64,000 nt of DNA from Hermetia illucens (taxonomy: Eukaryota > Arthropoda > Insecta > Diptera > Stratiomyidae), in contig NC_051851.1 of assembly GCF_905115235.1 (NCBI RefSeq), positions 149,186,692 to 149,250,691 on the forward strand, given 5' to 3'. The translations under genes were made by a program, and so were the position numbers. The notes beneath the pieces are model-generated. The model saw only the letters and a program-made list of their open reading frames with translations, made no database searches and had not been told where the DNA came from. How positions within the stretch are numbered: the stretch's first letter is position 1; every line of letters begins with the position of its first letter. Below, piece after piece: positions 45,701 through 55,619 of this stretch.

Positions 45701-48700
45701 CCATGGAAATTGAGAAGAAACTATTCTCATGCCTGATGGGAGGGTTTTTTTTATAAAAATACGATCTTGAAGTTTTTCATATTTCCCCTTTGCAGAAACT
45801 GAAAAAAATGCGAAATACTTGAAAAAGGCTAACGTCAGATATGGTCCTCGGGAGAAACAACTACTGGACATTTATTATAAAGGCGAAGAACAAGGTAATA
45901 ATAAGTTTATAAAAATCAATTCCATCACGATTGTTTCCAATTTCCTTTTATTTCGTAGGTGCGCCCGTGATCGTGTATATCCACGGTGGTTATTGGCAAG
46001 AATTCAGCAAAGATTTGTCAGCCTTTTGGGTAACTCCGTACCTTGAAAATGGATATCGTGTTATTTTGATGGGATATGATTTATGTCCTGCCGTGACCCT
46101 GAGTGAACTAGTTGATGAGATTAAAGGTGGCTTGAAGTATTGTCTTCAATACGCAGCAGAAACAAATGCTAAGTAAGTATACATGGCTGAGTAGAAGTCA
46201 TCCTTCGAAACTCAACCCCAGTTAGAGCGCTGGTTTCTTTCAAATTCCTGAATAATATAGAGCGTTTTTAGAGGTGTAGAACTTTAAGTTGAAATAAAAC
46301 AGAGCTTTTAATATCGATAAAACCGCCCTTATGTGACAGATGACAGGTGACATTAATGTTTGAATATGATTTCGGGTATGTGACCTCCGCAACTGCCGCG
46401 TAATCTGGGAGTTGAATTTTCACACACTATTCCCACTAAATGAGGTTGTATTCCGGGAGCACCGGTCGAATGTTGCCTTCCAAATGTTCATTTGTTTCTG
46501 GTCCATTGGCACAAACACGCCCCTTTATATTGCGAAGTCAAATCACAAGAACGAGATAGCCAGTTAACAGGTCCATTTCATAAAATTAATCAATCGTCAA
46601 ATGTTTCAGGCCAGCAACGTTGATGCCTTTTAACTGTGGTACGAAAAAGTTAGTAAACATGTCCCTGTAGTGCTCACCGTAAACTACAACGTTCAGATTA
46701 TCAACATCTTTGAAAATATATGGACCAATGCTTTCACCGGCCCACCTCATACACCCCAAAACGTGGCTTTTTCTAGATGTGTCCACAATATCTTCCGGAT
46801 TATCATCAAGTCTGATTATTGACACGATTGAAGAAAAGAACTGACACACTGGGATTATCACCAACACTACGCTGTACACCACTAGGAAGGCTGTCAAAAA
46901 TCGGTGGCACAACTGTCACAAAGCTTTGCAAGTCCCAGAGTCTCTTAAAGCAAAGCCGCGCAACCCACCCACCAACGCTTGCCGCCAATTGCTTGAAGCG
47001 TTTGCTTCAGCACCCACCAGCGAGAAGCGTCAATTCGCTGCCATCAAACTAATTCTTAACCTGTGGAGTTAAACATTGTAACTTTGAACTCCATGTCCCT
47101 GACCTGACACGCTCAACGTGCCACTGCCCAAGTGTTGATTGACGCTCTGAAAGCAGACATCTACTGCGTTTGGAAAACCCATGTTAAGAGCAGGAACAAT
47201 GTTCAATTTACCGGATATATTATCCGGAATGACAGTACCGCTGACGCTGCCCTTTTAGACAGCAAAGGCTATCATTTTGAGGAAATTGTCAATGAAAACC
47301 TGCTCGCCTCCTTCCCTGCAGCAGCAGATACAGATGCAGCTCCTACACTGAGCAATTGGAGCAAGACCTGAAAGTCTTGGTCAATCTCAAGCTAAAATCT
47401 AAGCACCTTATTTTCGGTGCAAACTTCACCTCGAGGCAATAGGGAAGCCCTACCCAAATGGTTCCACGATCTTTTCACACCTCCCGACCTTGAGATGGGC
47501 TTAGCCAACCCTTTCTTCGTTACTTCCTGCTGTCTGAGAAAACAAGAAAAAGCTGGCATGTTCGACCACTATCCAATGGAACTCAAACTGTTCTCCACCT
47601 CCGCACTGCAAAAGCAGACGACAAACTGGGATAATAATAATAATAATCGTTGGCGCAACAATCCATGTTGGATCAGGGCCTTGAAGTGTGTTAGAGCACT
47701 TCATTCAAGACTGTAACGGTACACTAGGAGGAAATGTAGTCAGCATTGCGCTCGCCCGAGATTATTACCCTAATTTGACTCAGGTACTCATTGACAGCTG
47801 AGCCGACTGGTATCCGACGTCAAATCACGATACAAATTCCACTGCCACCAGTGAGATTTGAACCGCGACCTTCCGTACGATAGCCTTGCGCTCTAACCAC
47901 TCAGCTATCTGGACGCCACTGGGATAAATTCAAGTCAAATTTGGCACCAAGGATGAACTTGACAGAAATCACAACGATCCGCCATTCGTCGGATAAAAAA
48001 AGCAATGAATAAATCGTTTTGATGACAGACGCCATTAATACGGCCACACGCAGAAGCTTATTAAAGTTGATGGGTTCCAGTACCACTCACTTCGCGGGTC
48101 AAGTATGTTCCAAGACATAAATAGGTTCACCGGGAAGCACAACTTCGTTCTGACTAAGAACAAAGAACCTATCTGCAGTGACGCTGGAAAAGCAACAGTC
48201 AAATAATCCATCTCGAAAATTTGCTATAAGTTCACCATTTTTTCCTCAATGAATTGATCAATTAAACCTACGAGTTCGTGCAATTGTCTAAGTTTATCAC
48301 AACTCATCTCCCTGGCAAAAAACCTAAAAGGTGAATAGTCAGCCGGGCCTGACGAAATTCCAATTTCGTCATAAGAAACATCCCCGTGGTCTCAGTTAAA
48401 TCTACAACAACTCCATAAATAAGGGTTGCTTCCTATCGACCTGGGAAATAGCTAGAATTATTGTCATTTGTAGAAAGGGTGTCTCTAGCGAACTAGAGAA
48501 TTATAGGCCCATTTTCTTACTATCTAACTTGGAGCATGGACAATCGAGTTGGTCCAGCATTGCGGATTCGTTAACATAATTCCTAACCATCAATCTGAGC
48601 TACCTCCAGGATACCGTGAGTACTAAACGTCAATAGCAAACCAACGGCAACATGTGATCTTGACCGAGAAAAGGATGGTAGGAGGCAGGGTGTTGGTAGG

Positions 48701-51700
48701 GTAAGTGATTGCGTCTACGCACAGAGTGTTGGACTGCCGCAACGATATGCCGTCGGAATACCAACTAAACACCACCCCGACCTTCATCAGGGAGTTAACA
48801 TGAAACCGTTTGTCACATTACTTTGGACTAGCCCCCGAGCTCTCCTGCACTATGGAGCTTTCAAATCAGTGAATTCCCTTCATCAACGAGAGGGGAAAGG
48901 AAGAAGGGAAATATTAGTTCAAGGAACCCCCTGCCTGGCCCCTCCACCAGTCAAGCTATCCTGTCAGCGCTCCACACCGCCTTTCAACAATATTGTCTGG
49001 AGAGAGCTACCCCGTGTTTAAATATAGTTGTTGACAGACCCCATCCCACCTTCCGCAAAAACAATGTAATGGGCGTTGTACACAACCCCATTGCAAAACA
49101 CACAATCAGGAGATCGTGCCTTCGCAATCTTGTGCAAGTAAAACTGAAAACCTTCATGCCCATTTAGGCCACTCACCTGAGTTGCGAATGAGCCACGCGG
49201 TCCATCTGCTTCTAGTCTCATTTTGACAAATGAGTTGCCACTCATCTAGTGTACGTTCCTGTTCTTCACGAGCAACCACATCCATTTGCTCTTCTCCCTT
49301 CCGCTTGTATATAGCTTTACGCTACTTCGCAAGAACGAATCACTCCCGCTATCACCATCACGGCCGATTCAGAGATAGTGCAGTACGCTGCCACCACCGG
49401 CAGAGTTCCGAATTTCTGTATTTACGCAAGGCACTTACGATATACTTCCTTGCCAAGAGCGTCAGCCATACCTCTGCGCCATAAAGCAGAACAGACTCCG
49501 TTGAACTCGTCAGGAGACGTTGCCTGCTAGAAGGCATGTCGACTCCAAGCAGACTATCATAGGAAGCGTTCCAGATGTCTGGGCCTAGAATGGGTCCCTA
49601 TCCCTATCCCTACCCCCGACGTGACTTCCTCTGACTCTTTAACGTCTCATAGAACAGGCACCGGTTCCTCAGATAATACCTCAATATCCATAAGACATAG
49701 CTCGGCACGTGGAAAGTATTGTCTAAGGTGCCTAGAATGTCTTTCCATTTTACGGAATTAAAGACATTTCTAACATCAAACGTCGGAAGAAGCACCACCA
49801 TTCGAGCTTGGCGACTGTGAGCCTCCGCTCGATGAACGGCATCCATGACGTGCATGACGAAGCCGAGATAAGTCTCTGGCAACACGTTTCGCTTCGTGTC
49901 CCGATAGCCGAGTGGTTAGAGCACAGGGGTGTCGTACGGAAAATCGCGGTTCACTAGTGGCAGTGGGATTTGTATCGAGATTTGACGTCAGATATCAGTC
50001 GACTCAGTTGTGATTGAGTACCTGAGTCAAATCAGGGTAATAATCTCGGGTGAGCGCAATGCACGGCCATGAGAGAATTCGGTATCCCGACAAAATTGAT
50101 AACACTGACTAGGCTGATCCTGACCAATGTGCGAGACCAGCTAAAAGCAGCAGGATTACTCTCAAGACCATTCGACATCAACAACGATCTACAACAAGGG
50201 GATGCCCTATCATTCGTCCTCTTTAACCTGGCCCTCGAGAAAGTTATCCACGATACTGAAGTAAATGCGAAGGATATGATACTCTTTAAGCCCACCCAAA
50301 TACTGGCCTATGCTGACGATATCGACATCATGGGAAGAACCACCGGAGACGTGCAAACTGCCTTCATCTCATCATTCTCCGAAGAATTTTTGGACCCCTA
50401 CATGAGGATGAACGATTCCGTAGCCTACATAATCCGTATCGCCACTTAATCCGTATGGATGAGGATGATCCAGCCCGAAAAGTCTATAAAGGCAATATCT
50501 ATGGTATAAAAAGAAGACGAGGCAAACCCTGCCTGAGATAGAGCCATGGCGTACGTCAGGACGCCAGACAACTTTTAGGGATATCGAATTGGTGGACCTC
50601 GGCGCAAAACCGAGATGTCTGCAGTTCCTTATTAAGGCAGGCCTGGACCGGATACCGGTCGTTGCGCCGTTCATGATGATGATGAGCGCAATGCTGACAA
50701 CATTGCCTCCTACAGAGTACTGTAATCCCGTAGTGTACCGTTACGGTCTTGAATGAAGTTCTCTAACACACTTCAAGGCTCTGATCCAATATGGGTTCTT
50801 GCGCCAACGATTATTATTGTTAACACGTTTCGCTTCGGCAAGTCTATTTCTGATAAGCTTTTCAAGGCAGCGTCAAGCATACAAAGTGGTTGGTATGAAG
50901 ACGGCCGCTCAGCGATGCCTTTCCCTTTGCTGATCAGCGTAAGCCTCGCCACCTTCCACCAAGAAGGGAAAAAGCCCCCCTTCAGACAAACGCTGGGATA
51001 CCATCGGGTCCTGACGCCCTCCTGTTTTTCGTAGAGAGGAGTGCCTCTTCCAACTCTTTTATAGAGAAAAGTGGACAGTCCTCGGCACTGTCCGCACTGC
51101 TGTCATCACCCCGTATGGGATGCGGATGGGAATAGTGACCGTACAATGCGGTCCATTTGATCGGCCTTAAGTGAAAAGGGTTTCCGCAGAGCCCCGATTT
51201 TTCGGGTTACCAGTTTTTAGCCGAGCCTCCACAGATCCCCATTCATCGTCGACAGAGGTCTTGCCAGCAGCGAGCTTTGCTCTTATTTGTTGCGCTGCGT
51301 GACGCCAATTTAAAGTTCTCCGCCTCTAAAAAAACATCCTTTATTTCCTAAGAATTAATGGTAGTTATCAGACTCTCTTCTATTCCAGGGCAGTTTCTAT
51401 TATCGGACATTCCGCCGGAGCCCATTTGGCCATTGCTGCATTGGATAAGGAAACAGTGGGACTACCAACCATCAACCTGGTGAAGTCCTTATATCTTGTA
51501 GCTGGCATTTATGACTTGAGAGTCCTTATCAATTCTTCTGTTAACACCAATAATGATTTGACATTAGACGAATCGAATGTTCAACAACTTTCTCCGATGT
51601 TGATCGATTATAGCCATCTTAAGGGATTGAAATTGAAAATTAACGTGGTCGCAGCAGAATTCGATAGTCCTTTATTCGTCGAGCAAAGTCAAGGAATGAA

Positions 51701-51833
51701 CAAACAATTGGAAAAGTTCCAGATTGACTCCAAGTACAAACTTATCTCGGGCGTGGATCACTTTGAAGTTATGGAAAGTTTCGGAAAAAATAATTTCGAA
51801 TTGACAAATTTGCTTTTGCAAGAATTGCGCTGA
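42798..51833 (+). CDS. Kynurenine formamidase-like gene C, complete but TE-stretched
   Basis: Exons: 42798-42909 (MPLQISDSDK, donor GTGAGT), 45796-45894, 45959-46172 and 51389-51833 (TGA stop). Joined length 870 nt, 289 aa. HGGYWQE at residues 79-85, GHSAG at 148-152 (nucleophile Ser150), Asp234 in AAEFDSPLF, His266 in GVDHFEVME: a complete predicted Ser-Asp-His triad. Introns are 2.9 kb, 64 bp and 5.2 kb. Intron 3 is only 153-159 bp in genes A and B and its ends (46173-46265, 51345-51388) still match theirs, so it was inflated by the Tc1-type, jockey, SINE, R1 and RTE insertions. All exon frames and splice sites are intact. Two orphan first exons lie upstream and could also be spliced to exon 2. 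Confidence 0.83.
42995..44440. other. Gene C intron 1, left part: nothing recognised
   Basis: AT-rich first 600 bp, then mixed sequence. Reading frames at 43338-43604 (minus) and 44192-44479 (plus) have no recognisable motif. Confidence 0.35.
44450..45185 (+). mobile_element. RTE-2 LINE copy: endonuclease joined to 3' tail
   Basis: IVIASALNGHVRKKADGNRC near 44510-44560 (usual GDLNGHVG) and, in a second frame, GGEFGARNEGGEHTFNFADT and VNAWFLKRLFHLP are endonuclease blocks of RTE-2. At about 44900 it jumps to the C-terminal tail (RLRWYGHGIHANENSLVKIN, GRPEQRWLDALNDDL). RT is missing. In gene C intron 1. Confidence 0.72.
46440..46870 (-). mobile_element. Tc1/mariner (Tc3-like) transposase remnant
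   Basis: The minus-strand frame 46586-46912 reads WAGESIGPYIFKDVDNLNVV, then YRDMFTNFFVPQLKGINVAG, the central DDE_3-type block of Tc3-like transposases (usual WAGGVIGPYFF, YRxMITNFFIPEL). A further piece near 46530-46560 (NWLSRSCDLT) matches NWPPRSCDLTPLD. The catalytic core is incomplete and frames are broken. It lies in gene C intron 3. Confidence 0.65.
47090..48670 (+). mobile_element. Jockey-type LINE, interrupted by a SINE
   Basis: Endonuclease pieces: HVKSRNNVQFTGYIIRND near 47170-47230, LLDSKGYHFEEIVN near 47250, a VLVNLKSKHLIFGANF-type block near 47375-47425, LHDLFTPPDLEMGLANP-like near 47465-47510. After the SINE (47635-47917) RT pieces follow: SAGPDEIPISS near 48340 and ENYRPI near 48505 with a IIPNHQS piece near 48580. 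Many breaks. In gene C intron 3. Confidence 0.65.
47625..47927 (-). mobile_element. tRNA-headed SINE, full copy with 10-bp target-site duplications
   Basis: Body 47635-47917 (283 bp). On the minus strand it starts GGCGTCCAGATAGCTGAGTG, followed by GTTAGAGC and a B-box-like GGTTCAAATCT: a tRNA-Ser/Leu-like Pol III promoter. The 3' end is a small hairpin (ATCC AACAT GGAT), TTGTTGCGCC and an (ATT)n tail. ACTGGGATAA at 47625-47634 and 47918-47927 is a perfect duplication. Related copies: 49897-50821 (split) and 18750-18945. Confidence 0.88.
49881..50837 (+). mobile_element. SINE split by an RTE-1 insertion, 16-bp target-site duplications
   Basis: SINE halves at 49897-50062 (GATAGCCGAGTGGTTAGAGC tRNA-like head) and 50683-50821 (hairpin region, CTTGCGCC, ATT-rich tail). 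AACACGTTTCGCTTCG at 49881-49896 and 50822-50837 is a perfect duplication of the R1 target sequence. This is the middle layer of a three-layer nest. Confidence 0.88.
50063..50682 (+). mobile_element. RTE-1 LINE, 5'-truncated copy inside the SINE
   Basis: Encodes MREFGIPTKLITLTRLILTN, LQQGDALSFVLFNLALEKVI and YADDIDIMGRTTGDVQTAFI of RT. It then jumps near 50370 to the C-terminal region and again near 50430, before ending in MDEDDPARK.. and the (GAT)n-type tail at 50682. TGAGCGCAATGC at 50051-50062 and 50683-50694 is the target-site duplication (11-12 bp; the first base is ambiguous with the tail). Confidence 0.88.
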
Positions 51834-51906
51834 AGTAGCTCTTGATGCTTTCTTGGGCACGTTAATTGGTTACTATCTACATTACTGTTGCCGCTGAAAA
51901 TATGAT

Positions 51907-51912
51907 AATAAA
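51907..51912 (+). promoter_or_regulatory. Polyadenylation signal of gene C
   Basis: AATAAA 74 bp after the stop in the shared TATGATAATAAA context. Confidence 0.75.
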
Positions 51913-52207
51913 CGTCCAGATATAAACTTGGAATTTTCATTTTTAATTTTCCTAGGAGGAGGGCGCCTATGAGGCCAAAGCCCCCTAAATATTTACGACA
52001 CAGTTGTCTTCGTGTATTGCCATCACACGAAACCACATAAATTTGAAACTTGATATCGATTCGCATTCATATTGATGGGTTTCCGTAGTTACTCTGGCCA
52101 TTACAGAGGTATCAAGAGATAGGGAAGCCGCCACGCTTTGTCTGATTGTGCGGATTAATAAGAAAATTTCAATTAGTTTTCGTGTACACACCAAGTCGTT
52201 TGGAGCT

Positions 52208-53271
52208 ATGTCGCCAGAAGAGCTAAATAAGGAATATTCCCCAAGTCATTGGACGAAGAGGTTTCAAACGGGCGAGGAAGTCCTAAGGCATCACGTGAAA
52301 GTAGTGAAAGAAGGTAAAAAAATCATCGCTAAAAGTAGAAATAAAGTTTACCGCTAATCACTTCAAATATAGAAACGGAACGCAACCTGGAAAAGTACAA
52401 TTGCAAGAGGAATATTCGATATGGGGACCGAGAAATGGAGCAAATGGATATTTACTACAACACTGAGGAAGGTTCCCCCTCTTTATCTCAATTGAATAAA
52501 ACATTTGACTAGGAAGTTACACATTACAGGAAGTCCTATTGTAGTCTACATCCATGGAGGATATTGGCAGGAACTCACCAAGAATCAATCTGCATATTGT
52601 GTGTCACCACTTATAGAAAATGGGTACCGAGTAATCATACTCGACTATGACCTCTGTCCAAATGTGAAGCTTGAAGAAATTGTGCAGCAAATTCGAAAGG
52701 CTATGAAGTTCGTGTTCGATTACGCAGGAAGCAGTGATGCTCAGTATGATCCTTCTAAACACATACCCTCCAAACGTCCCTACATGTACTTCTAACTTTC
52801 AGAAGCGTTACAATTGTAGGACATTCAGCAGGAGCTCACCTTGCGGCATCCGTATTGCAAGAGGAATATACTCAAGACATCCCCAACCTAGACAAACTCG
52901 TTTCAGTCTTCCTGATTTCCGGAGTTTATGATTTGACCGATTTGCGAAGGACGACAGTTAACCGCAACAACATGCTCTCATTGGACCACACGAATGTGAT
53001 CAATTGTTCGCCCATATTTCATTGTTACAAACATCTAAAACGGTTCAAGATCAAATTTTATGTCTACGTGGCGGAGAATGATAGTCCAACTTTCATAAAA
53101 CAATCGGAAAATTTTCATCAGCATCTTCTATGCAACAATCTTCATTCAAAATTACGAATAGTTCCTGTCTGCGATCATTTTGATATTGTCGAGAACTTGG
53201 CCCAGAGCGACTTTGAGATAACAAGAAAAATTGTCAAGCAAGTAAAATCCAATGGAGTTCAGTCCCTGTAA
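52208..53271 (+). CDS. KFase: Kynurenine formamidase (arylformamidase), gene D, complete and compact
   Basis: Hydrolyses N-formyl-L-kynurenine to kynurenine and formate, the second step of tryptophan catabolism; cytosolic, no signal peptide seen. Exons: 52208-52313, 52373-52471, 52530-52743, 52803-53271 (introns 59, 58 and 59 bp; phases 1, 1, 2). 888 nt, 295 aa, the family's usual length. HGGYWQE from residue 77 (oxyanion hole), GHSAGAH with Ser148, Asp233 in AENDSPTF, His265 in CDHFDIVENLAQSD: a complete triad. The N-terminal KEYSPSHW and C-terminal DHFDIVENL resemble vertebrate AFMID more than copies A-C do, so this is probably the conserved parent-type gene. The ATG at 52208 is chosen because the upstream in-frame extension has no ATG. 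It lies 374 bp after gene C in the same direction, free of TEs. Confidence 0.92.
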
Positions 53272-53294
53272 TAGTATTAAGAAAAATAATTAAA

Positions 53295-53402
53295 AATAAA
53301 TTTGTAAAGTTGTTCATCCTACAGAAGTACAATTCCATATTTTGAAACCAATAGACTAAAGCAATATACATAGCCATACAAAAAGGCTTTTAAGGAAATA
53401 AA
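53295..53402 (+). promoter_or_regulatory. Polyadenylation signals of gene D
   Basis: AATAAA at 53295-53300, 24 bp after the stop, and a second AATAAA at 53397-53402. Confidence 0.6.
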
Positions 53403-54029
53403 GAGTGACCAATGACCTCAAGTGGAACACACAGTTTTGGTGTTCAACGAAAGAGTTTTTCTCTCAAACTTCAGTGATCTCTAATATAAGTGAAAACAAA
53501 AGTCTACAAGAGTTCCAAAACCAATCCCGAGGCAGAAAGAGAGAGACTTCAGTTTGTAATGACATAATGAGATTGGCAATGATTTAAAGCCCATCCTAAG
53601 TGGCTGGCGACGACCAAGAGAGAAGAGCTATCCCAAAACCGAGAAAGTTGACGAAATTGACCGTGAAGGTCCGCCCGCAAATACTGAACCTCCCACCAAG
53701 TGTTCCGGAGACAGGAATGTGGGTGGTCTTTTGAACACTTCAGCCCCTCACCTGCCATTGTACAAAACTTCATGTGTCCTTACCGATATTTTGAAAGCAC
53801 TGAAACTTGAAAAACCAGCCAACATGGGAAACCGTGCGAACCTAACGAAAGATCAACACGCAGGCTTAACCTGGGAAGTAAAAACAAAACAAAAAATAAC
53901 GAGATCTTGTTTAGGAAATTGAGAGGGTCCTGCGTTCGTCATCAGCTCGAAGAACCAGTTGGGAAGCAACTTACTTCCACGGTCCCCTCAGTCTTGGGCA
54001 AGCATCCAAGTTACAAAATTATGTGTCTT
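53403..54029. other. No recognisable feature
   Basis: Short frames only, none with a recognisable motif. Confidence 0.35.
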
Positions 54030-54115
54030 GTGGTTTCGTCCAGAGCAGAGCCAACTCATCACACGATGCCTCAACTCTGACCTGGAAACAGTATGACCGA
54101 AGTGGCTAAAAGGTG
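54030..54115. repeat. Hairpin-bearing repeat HR, copy 3, degenerate
   Basis: GATGCCTCAACTCTGACCTG and then CAGTATGACCGAAGTGGCT match the distal part of HR copies 1 and 2. The inverted-repeat arms are weakened by substitutions. Confidence 0.45.
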
Positions 54116-54279
54116 ACATTTGCTCCCTCATATAAATCGAAAAACACAGCAAATGTATGAATTAAAACTAGGACAAAACCCCAAAGGATCAGAGATTAGT
54201 ATAGGTTCCAGGACGAAACGTGGATTGGTACCCACGATGGAGCATAAAACCTGGGAAACGCCTGCGAAACCAACACCAA

Positions 54280-55605
54280 CAGCTCAACTACCAAACCCAA
54301 TCTCCACCTCCACGTCGTGACCGCTGGGAGCTTTCTTACCGAAAAGCTGCAGACGGAGAAGGATGAAGGCGAGTCTCCTGCCTAAAAACGGGACAAATTG
54401 TACCAACTGGTCCTCCATGTTGGGTAGGGCTGACAACCCCACACGGAAAACCAAAGTTACGAAGCCACAACAGGAGCCTCGGACTGGACTGATAACACAA
54501 CGACGAACCCGGCAGCGACAACGGATTAAGAAAATGAAACCTGCTGTTATCGGCTTTGAAAACATAAGCGAACGGCTATGTCCACCAAATTTAGAAATAT
54601 AAGCCCCATTAACGTTCACGGCCCTACAGAGAAGACTGCAGAGTCGGAGAAGAATACCTTCCACGAGGCAGTAGAACGAACCCTCGAAGCCTGTCCCAGA
54701 TATGATATCAAAATCATACTTGGGCATTTTAGCAGCCAAGTAGAGAAGGAGCCCGTATTCAGGCGATACGTTAGCTCCCATAGCTTACACGAAAATACAA
54801 ATGATAACGGACTGCGGACTATTCAGTTAGCAGTTTCGCACGAAATGGTTGTTGGAAGTACCTGGTTTGCGCGGAAAGCTTTCACAAACATACATGGGCC
54901 TCTCCAGACGGGACCACTTTCAACCAAATTGACCACGTGTTGATCGAACGCCGCCACCTCTCAGCCTTGATGAATGTCAGAACATATAGGGGGGTCAATA
55001 TAGACTCGGATCACTATCTCGTTGGTATGGTGCTCCGAGCTCGAATAACAACACCACCCAGAATCCCTTCTGACAATCAAGTAAGAGTTAACACTGAAGC
55101 CATCAACAACACAACCCTCCGCAACACCTATAAGAGGGAAATGGATGCTACGATAACAGCAGTCAACACAGATCCTGGAGATAAACATCAACAAATGATC
55201 TTCACAATCAACTGAAGAACGTTATCATAAATATGGCCACAAACATACTTGGTCCCAGCCGCAAAAAGAGTCGGAACGGCTGGTTTTACAATGAATGTAA
55301 GCTATCAATGAAACGAAAGAGTGCTGCATACCGAGTAATGTTGCATTCTCAAAGGACGCGGCCACGCACGGAGACTTATCACGAACTCCGACGGGCCTGA
55401 GAGAACCAAGAGGTCTGTGAACTCGAAAAGTACAGGGAGCAACCCGACCAGACGCGGAAGTTTTACCAACAAGACAGCAGGATGAAACCTTACACAGCTC
55501 GACGCTCATCCTGCCGAGACAAAGAGGGAAATCAACAGAATGGGAATATTAAAGCGATGGATTGAGCACTTTGATGAACTACTGAACAACCAGAACATCG
55601 GAGGA
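54280..55605 (+). mobile_element. RTE-1 LINE, 5' part (endonuclease), 3'-truncated
   Basis: Covers the 5' region and endonuclease: KPAVIGFENISERLC near 54540, EAVERTLEACPRYDIKIILG near 54665-54725, FRRYVSSHSLHENTNDNGLR near 54760-54820, HEMVVGSTWFARKAF near 54840-54885, ERRHLSALMNVRTYRGVNID and SDHYLVG near 54945-55030. Then the linker with KKSRNGW near 55265. It stops near 55605 in the LLNNQNIG region, abutting another LINE. A substitution-rich copy with several frame breaks. It supplies the endonuclease part that the copies at 1794 and 12561 lack. Confidence 0.8.
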
Positions 55606-55619
55606 CAGAGGAAAACGAA

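Larger units (their letters stand above)
49018..51330 (-). mobile_element. R1-type LINE in gene C intron 3, host of a nested SINE
   Basis: On the minus strand: linker and early RT near 51000-51130 (ALLSTKNRRASGPDGIPAF). RT region 49610-49885 (MDAVHRAEAHSRQARMVVLL, then DVRNVFNSVKWKDIL and RNRCLFYETLK). LGPDIWNASYDSLLGVDMP near 49560-49600 then jumps to SSTESVLLYGAEVW near 49470-49510, with the YADD region deleted. A C-terminal knuckle, GHEGFQFYLHKIAKARSPDC.. FCNG..H, is at 49030-49160. Interrupted at 49897-50821 by a SINE. Inactive. Confidence 0.75.

Noticed and set aside
46819-47052. Proline- and leucine-rich 77-codon frame on the + strand
   Set aside because: It lies mostly opposite the Tc3-like transposase remnant, with no motif of its own.
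49897-49970. A functional tRNA-Ser/Leu gene (AGCCGAGTGGTTAGAGC)
   Set aside because: The tRNA-like head continues into a SINE body with target-site duplications and lacks a full cloverleaf; a second copy sits at 47635-47917 on the other strand.
54284-54781. 165-codon frame on the minus strand
   Set aside because: It is the antisense of the RTE-1 5' region and endonuclease, which reads sensibly on the + strand.
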